From: Brachynemurus nebulosus
Lineage: Eukaryota; Arthropoda; Insecta; Neuroptera; Myrmeleontidae
Length of the DNA stretch: 64,000 bases
Assembly: GCA_035578155.1 (NCBI GenBank)
Contig: JAPWDM010000005.1
Location: forward strand, 42,484,365-42,548,364
Direction: 5' to 3'
Numbering within the stretch: the stretch's first letter is position 1; every line of letters begins with the position of its first letter. The notes beneath the pieces were generated by a model. That model made no database searches, was not told where the DNA came from, and saw nothing but the letters and a program-made list of their open reading frames with translations. Position numbers and translations under genes: made by a program. Positions 59,390 through 64,000 of the stretch are shown here, piece after piece.

Positions 59390-59855
59390 GTTATTGTAAA
59401 ATGTAATGGGTCCGATTTTACGAATCACTAATTTTGACATATCTTCAAGGTCACTAGAATCCGAATCCGTCGTTTTTAGCGTGATGTCTGTGTGTGCGTT
59501 CGTTAGTTCGTTCGTGAATTTTTTTTCCTCTCGCATATCTCGAGAACAAATGATGATATCAACTCCAGACTAATTTCATTAGATGCGTAATCAAAAAATG
59601 GAGACCGGATAAAGTTTTCAGCAAATTCGGATTAGCGGTTTGTTTTTCGTAATAAAAAAAACGGAATTAACTTTATTAACATAACATATAGATTATATGG
59701 ATTTTTTACCATGTGTTTATTATATAATGGCCTAAGAACCTTCTGTGCTGTTAAAAACGCCAGTAAATTATTGTAAAATTAAGAAAAAAAAAGAAACTTT
59801 TTGTGAAATTTTTTTTTGTCTCGCGTATCTTGAGAACAAATGATGTTATCATTTG
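59390..59855 (+). repeat. Degenerate dispersed repeat (CTCGCATATCTCGAGAACAA motif)
   Basis: CCATTGGAAGTTATTGTAAA, AATGGGTCCGATTTTACGAA, TCAAGGTCACTAGAATCCGA and TTTTTTCCTCTCGCATATCT form a block I associate with a common insect repeat. TCTCGCGTATCTTGAGAACA near 59819 is a second partial unit about 290 bp later. A minus frame at 59336-59536 is a shadow. Confidence 0.45.
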
Positions 59856-59859
59856 TTTG

Positions 59860-59965
59860 ATAAGGGTGGAGCCTCCACCCTTAGACACAGAAGGCGAAGC
59901 CCCCGGTATGGTACAAGGGGCAAAGCCTCTATCGGGGGTCCAGAGGAGGAGTCCCCTGAAAATTA
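59860..59965. other. GC-rich patch with small inverted repeats
   Basis: AAGGGTGGAGCCTCCACCCTT is a near-perfect hairpin, and GGCGAAGCCCCCGG and GGGGCAAAGCCTCTATCGGG follow. Composition is unlike the neighbourhood. It may be part of the repeat just upstream; no coding signature. Confidence 0.45.
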
Positions 59966-60955
59966 AAAAAAAAATTTATTGATTTGGAATAGTCTTTAGG
60001 GCATCCAACGGGAAGTTGACAGTGTATGTGTAGACCTGTCCCCCAAATTTTTAATTTTAAATTTACCTACGATTTTACTCCATATTCAATATAGTTACTG
60101 GCATATTTAAAGTAGTTTTGTGCTTTTTATTAATTATTATTGATGAAATGAACAATTTTCATTAATTAACTACTGTTTTGAATAGGAAAAGCCATACACT
60201 CAGACATTCATATTAGTTGTATGTAAATTCAATCATGATATTTATTTTGTTTGTGATTTATAAAAGGGGCTACACCAAAAACCGATATAAATACACAACA
60301 AAAGCTAAATTAACTTTATATTTGTACATCAATACTAGCACCTGTTAGAAGCCCACCGTCAAAGTTACACAACAACCTTCCCCTTTGGTGCTCATTATCG
60401 ATATCATCCTTTTTCACCTAAATGGCGAGCACAAAAGTAACATAAAATCGAGTGGATTGTATACCGGGTGAGCAACAAAAAAATGATATCTAACGGACGC
60501 GTTTTGAAACGGACAGTATCTGTTTTAGCGAAAGTTACTGAACGAATAAATTCAAACTTTAATGTTGGCAGCACTAACCTCCATAGACTATGCTACAAAG
60601 ATGACAGTTATCGGAAGCTACTTGTTTTAATTGTATGCATCATAAAAGTTTTGTTATAAAAAAGTAGAAAAAAAAGATCTTTTGAATAAATTCCCACAGG
60701 TAAGAGGTATTACACTAATTGTGATTTGGATGATTTATATGATATGGTGTATATTTTAGTCAAACATTAACATTAAATTACTTTTCAAAATGTTATTTTA
60801 AACTAACTCATTTTGTCAAATTTATTTTAAGGTTAGTTACGCATTGAATCGGACAGGTGTCGGAGCATTAAAACGGACGTCCGTTTCAATGATAGAAATA
60901 TAGAAGATGATGCAAACAAAAATTTTTCGACCTTTATGACTTCTACACGAGCACA
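59966..60955. other. Unannotated stretch
   Basis: A 63-codon frame at 60468-60659 has no recognisable family. AACGGAC words recur near 60492, 60516 and 60882. No gene called. Confidence 0.3.
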
Positions 60956-61106
60956 GAGCCGTGTACGGTGGGCGGAATTGTCCTCTACAGAGTCTTTTCA
61001 CGCAGAATGTTACTTTGACAAGACATTGAAGTTACATTTTTAAGTAGAATATATTTTAAATAAAAATAATACACACAAGCGTGTACGCCGGGCGCTAATG
61101 TGTTAA
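60956..61106. mobile_element. TTAA-type (piggyBac-like) terminal fragment
   Basis: CGTGTACGGTGGGCGGAATT (about 60959) and CGTGTACGCCGGGCGCTAAT (about 61080) are direct, related copies. The second runs into GTG and a TTAA at 61103-61106, like the end of piggyBac-type elements. The opposite TTAA end was not found, so this is a partial element. Confidence 0.4.
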
Positions 61107-61129
61107 AGATACTTGATCTCAGAATATAT

Positions 61130-61306
61130 TTAACCCTAGAATCATACGTACACGTCAAAACGACGAACGAACTTGTGAGATTTCTGTTATCTAATTTATT
61201 TGTTGTTATAACACATAAGACGTATTTATTTTGTTTATAGTCATTGTCGTTTTGTTGGTATTGAAATAGTGTCCGTCAAAAGGACGTCGATATATGATTC
61301 CGCGAT
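61130..61306. mobile_element. Small piggyBac-like MITE candidate
   Basis: TTAACCCTAGAATCATACGT at 61130 begins with a TTAA-CCCTAGAA end like that of piggyBac elements. GACGTCGATATATGATTCCG on the right is an approximate inverted counterpart, and CGTCAAAACGACG/CGTCAAAAGGACG repeat inside. The right TTAA is not conserved, so the call is tentative. Confidence 0.4.
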
Positions 61307-61389
61307 GTTTTTTTTTCTTTTTTGAAGATTTTGTACTTCACATATAAAAGTTTTCCTAATTTTTCAAACATTTATTAAAGATATGCATG

Positions 61390-61959
61390 TTATAATTAAT
61401 TTATTCAATGATTATGATAATGTGAAAGATGATTACAGCTGTTTGACTTATAGAGACGACATAATACTGAAGTTTTAATATATTGAATCGAAAACTAAAG
61501 AATGCGTTTAAATATTTATTAATTTTTTTAATCTTTTTATCAAAGCATATTTTCATTATAAAAATTAAAAAATAGATAAATACATCAATTGTATCATAAA
61601 ACATGTGTTTCAAATAATTAATTTATGAACTATTATGAATCAGTGGACATGTGTGACTTTACAGAATGTGAAATTTCTCAGTCATAAATATTCCTATAGA
61701 TATGTAGTTATTTCCCCATTAGGCACATTTGTAAATTTTCTAAAATTTGTTAGTAATTTTTCGAATAAGATCTCAAAAAATAATAAGAATTAAAATAATT
61801 TCCACAAAATAAATTGTTAATCTTTTATTAAGTCACTTGAAACGCATTCTTTAGTGTTCGATTCAATATATTAAAACTTCAGTATTATGTCGTCTCTATA
61901 AGTCAAACAGCTGTAATCATCTTTCACATTATCATAATCATTGAATAAATTAATTATAA
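61390..61959. repeat. Near-perfect 120-bp inverted repeat pair with 330-bp spacer
   Basis: 61390-61509 and 61840-61959 are inverted copies with one mismatch in 120 (AAAACTA versus AACACTA). The outer boundary TTATAATTAATTTATTCAAT is clean on both sides, but no target duplication is seen. The spacer is A+T-rich and non-coding. It may be a young foldback element or a recent inverted duplication. Confidence 0.85.
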
Positions 61960-62351
61960 GATCAAACCGGATCAAAAAACTAAATACGTTAGAAATCCAA
62001 TGCTAGTTCTTCTCCAACAGATTTGGACAGGATATATGGGATACGAATTTATAGGCTTGGTGTCTATGGGACTAGAATTAATGAACCTGGCAGCCAGTAT
62101 TAGAGTTCATTGGCTTTAGAATCATTTCTTGTGTTTACAAAACAACTACGCTCACCCAAAATGCTGGAAATCCACGCTTTCACATGACTATTTAATTATA
62201 CATTATTTATTGTTAATAATTGGTAAAGTGAATTTGGACCGCTATAAATAGTTATATGTTTTAGTCAATACTAAGTCTCTGTAAAGTTTCAGACGAATCA
62301 GTTTCTGACCGTTGACAAGTGTTACTCGTCAGTCAAAGTTTCTCGTCAAGG
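61960..62351. other. Unannotated stretch
   Basis: Nothing recognised. Confidence 0.35.
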
Positions 62352-62588
62352 TACTCGCTGAAGTTGGCCGAGGTCTGAGTAGCGTCACCCCACACTCATA
62401 GAAATTCGCGACGAAGATCAGTAATGCAAACTATGTATGTACACTCGAAGACATCAAAGACAGTAGTATAGTGGCTCAAGTAAAAAACCAACATGGAGTG
62501 AAAGAGAATCGAGGCGAAGCGAAGAAGCACGAAATTACTTTCTACACTTCCGGCTCGGCCAACTTCAGGCAACTTAGCGAGTAGCGTA
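62352..62588. mobile_element. Foldback element with ACTCGC words
   Basis: TACTCGCTGAAGTTGGCCGA on the left is the inverted form of CTCGGCCAACTTCAGGCAAC, followed by TTAGCGAGTAGCG, on the right. ACTCGTCAGTC and TCTCGTCAAGG words just outside the left arm (62321-62350) suggest the element starts nearer 62320. Non-coding. Confidence 0.5.
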
Positions 62589-62992
62589 ATGCATGCCTAT
62601 AAAAAAATACTCTTTTTATACCCCTTATGGACCTTACAGATTCAAAGGAAAAGCAATCACTATTTATCCGAAATGCACGACTGGTCATGAAAAATCGACT
62701 GATTTATTGTACTAATACTATAGTATTTATAACAGTATGCACTTGTAATAATAAACTCATATTCACACAGGTATCTAGATTTTCATTTGAATTTCATTAC
62801 TAAAATAGACTGGAGGTTAGAGTAGATGGGCACCAGGGGAGTTTAGTAGCTGATGTGAATTGTGAACACATAATTCATTTGACTACTGTTGAAAACACTC
62901 AACAAAAACAAACAAACGATAAACGAAATTTAAACATAAAACGTGTGGCCATTGGTAGTTTAGTACCAACATATGATGGATATAATAATATG
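62589..62992. other. Unannotated stretch
   Basis: No gene or element seen; a short plus frame (62855-63055) runs into the mariner and is chance. Confidence 0.3.
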
Positions 62993-62994
62993 TA

Positions 62995-63651
62995 CGAGGG
63001 CTGTTCAAAAAGTATCGGACTTTTGTTAATTAAAAGTGCATTTATTGAACTTTAGCTACAAACCTCTAATCCCCTCCAAAGTAGTCTCTTTAATGATGCA
63101 CACACTTCTCCCAGCGCTTCTGCCACTGTTCAAAACATTTCTGGAAGGCATCTTTTGGAATGCTGTTAAGCTCGGCCGTCATATTCTGGTTAATATCTTC
63201 TCTTTCTTGAAATCGAGTTCCTTTCAGGGGCATTTTCAGCTTAGGAAATAGCCAGAAGTCGCAGGGAGCCATGTCGGGGGAATACGGAGCTTGGCGAACC
63301 AGAGGAGTGCTGTTTTTAGCGAGAAAACTCTGAATTAGATGTGCAGAGTGGGCAGGTACATTGTCGTGATGGAGCTGCCAAGTTTTTGTTGCCCACAGAT
63401 TCGGCCGAATCGCCAAGCTTTTGGCAAAATTTAATGCAGTAAAACGCTTTTAACTTGATAAAAACCGCCGAGCACATCAGAGAGGTTTACACTACTAGGC
63501 TGACTACTGGCGACTGAAGCTTTGTCATGACACGAAACAGTTCATGCGCGCGCATGACAGTCCCCTCCACACCTCTACTAAGCTTGGCTGCTAGCGCTTC
63601 ATTCGTTTAAGCGGGAGGACAGAAGGTTCGATACTTTTTGAATAGCCCTCG
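62995..63651 (-). mobile_element. Internally deleted mariner element
   Basis: The ends CGAGGGCTGTTCAAAAAGTA and, inverted, CGAGGGCTATTCAAAAAGTA differ at one position; TA flanks both (62993-62994, 63652-63653). At 657 bp it is about half of a full-length mariner, and only the C-terminal end of the transposase remains. GC content is visibly higher than in the surroundings, consistent with a fairly recent arrival. Confidence 0.9.
63069..63450 (-). pseudogene. Mariner transposase C-terminal fragment (third catalytic Asp present)
   Basis: Read leftward from about 63430 the protein runs IRPNLWATKTWQLHHDNVPA, HSAHLIQSFLAKNSTPL, then YSPDMAPCDFWLFPKLK, where the Asp of APCDFWLFPKLK is the last residue of the DD34D triad and the Asp of HHDN is the second. 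It ends FQKCFEQWQKRWEKCVHH, then a TAA where the family usually continues, followed in frame by RDYFGGD and another stop. About two thirds of the usual 350-residue protein, including the helix-turn-helix region and first catalytic Asp, has been deleted; sequence upstream of 63430 does not continue the protein. In life this enzyme excises and reinserts the element at TA. Confidence 0.85.
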
Positions 63652-63653
63652 TA

Positions 63654-64000
63654 TACCATATAGGTATGTATGAGATTAGAGTGGTGCTTCTGAAAATAAT
63701 AAGCACAGTGACCATCTATTAAAACATTACCTAATAAACATAAATTGTTGGAAATATAGTTAAGAAAGACTTGCCGGTTATAGCGCGACAAAGGAACATT
63801 GTCTCTTAAATATACTACAGTACGAATTCCATTCAGATTCAGAAACTATACATATGGTAATTTTATTCGGCTCTAACAACATTTTATATATAAAATAAAA
63901 ATATAAAAGAATTACGGTAAACTGATTTTGAGATTCAAAAAGCAACAATTCTCATTAAGTAGTGTCCGTTGACTACGCAGACTTGCTGAGCGGAGGAGGG
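63654..64000. other. Unannotated window end
   Basis: A+T-rich with no recognised feature; GC content rises in the last 35 bases, possibly the start of something beyond the window. Confidence 0.3.

Noticed and set aside
60468..60659. 63-codon frame with N-terminal basic residues
   Set aside because: No family match and no supporting context; AACGGAC words suggest it is repeat-derived.

Overview
The window is strongly A+T-rich eukaryotic DNA. It has no operons, no ribosome-binding sites, no RNA genes that I can recognise and no convincing multi-exon host gene. The transposon families point to an insect, most plausibly a hemipteran: mariner DD34D pieces, PIF/Harbinger-like elements with TTA target sites, hAT elements and a GTF2IRD2/SCAND3-like hAT pseudogene, a CR1/L2-like LINE, Helitron tails, and TTAA-bounded elements. 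The host assignment is inference. What is visible is an intergenic or intronic transposon graveyard.

Region by region. 1-5.7 kb: a Harbinger-like MITE, a frameshifted hAT transposase, a cluster of a short dispersed word, and a GGATAC-rich terminal-inverted-repeat element. 6.2-11 kb: a TTAA-bounded element nested in a second element, with a perfect 2x70 bp palindrome inside it; then a long inverted-repeat element whose left arm is split by an internally deleted PIF/Harbinger copy. 12-17 kb: a GC-rich coding-like island, a foldback MITE, then mostly unannotated DNA. 17-19.4 kb: (TA)n, four 255-bp tandem units, then a non-autonomous Helitron with a clean CTAG end and a perfect 134-bp palindrome. 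23.1-24.5 kb: a 5'-truncated LINE with an uninterrupted 437-codon reverse-transcriptase ORF, the only long ORF in the window. 28-38 kb: a second long inverted-repeat element with a hAT nested in it, a dead mariner, several hAT-like MITEs and two neighbouring CACGGAGAG elements. 40-50.5 kb: more MITEs, a 120-bp satellite with no length variation, a 160-bp minisatellite and a fourth Harbinger-like element. 53-64 kb: a Harbinger end, an inverted pair of 445-bp MITEs (one inside the TA tract of an older repeat), foldbacks, TTAA-type ends and a second broken mariner.

No genes act together here. The only proteins represented are mobile-element enzymes (hAT, mariner and Harbinger transposases, LINE reverse transcriptase), and all but the truncated LINE ORF are visibly broken. 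The most interesting signals are structural: (i) long inverted-repeat elements with the same word spacing but different words; (ii) Harbinger-like ends that share an outer sequence but carry family-specific self-complementary words; (iii) two perfect palindromes inside unrelated elements; (iv) (TA)n tracts that sit inside or beside repeat units in most cases.
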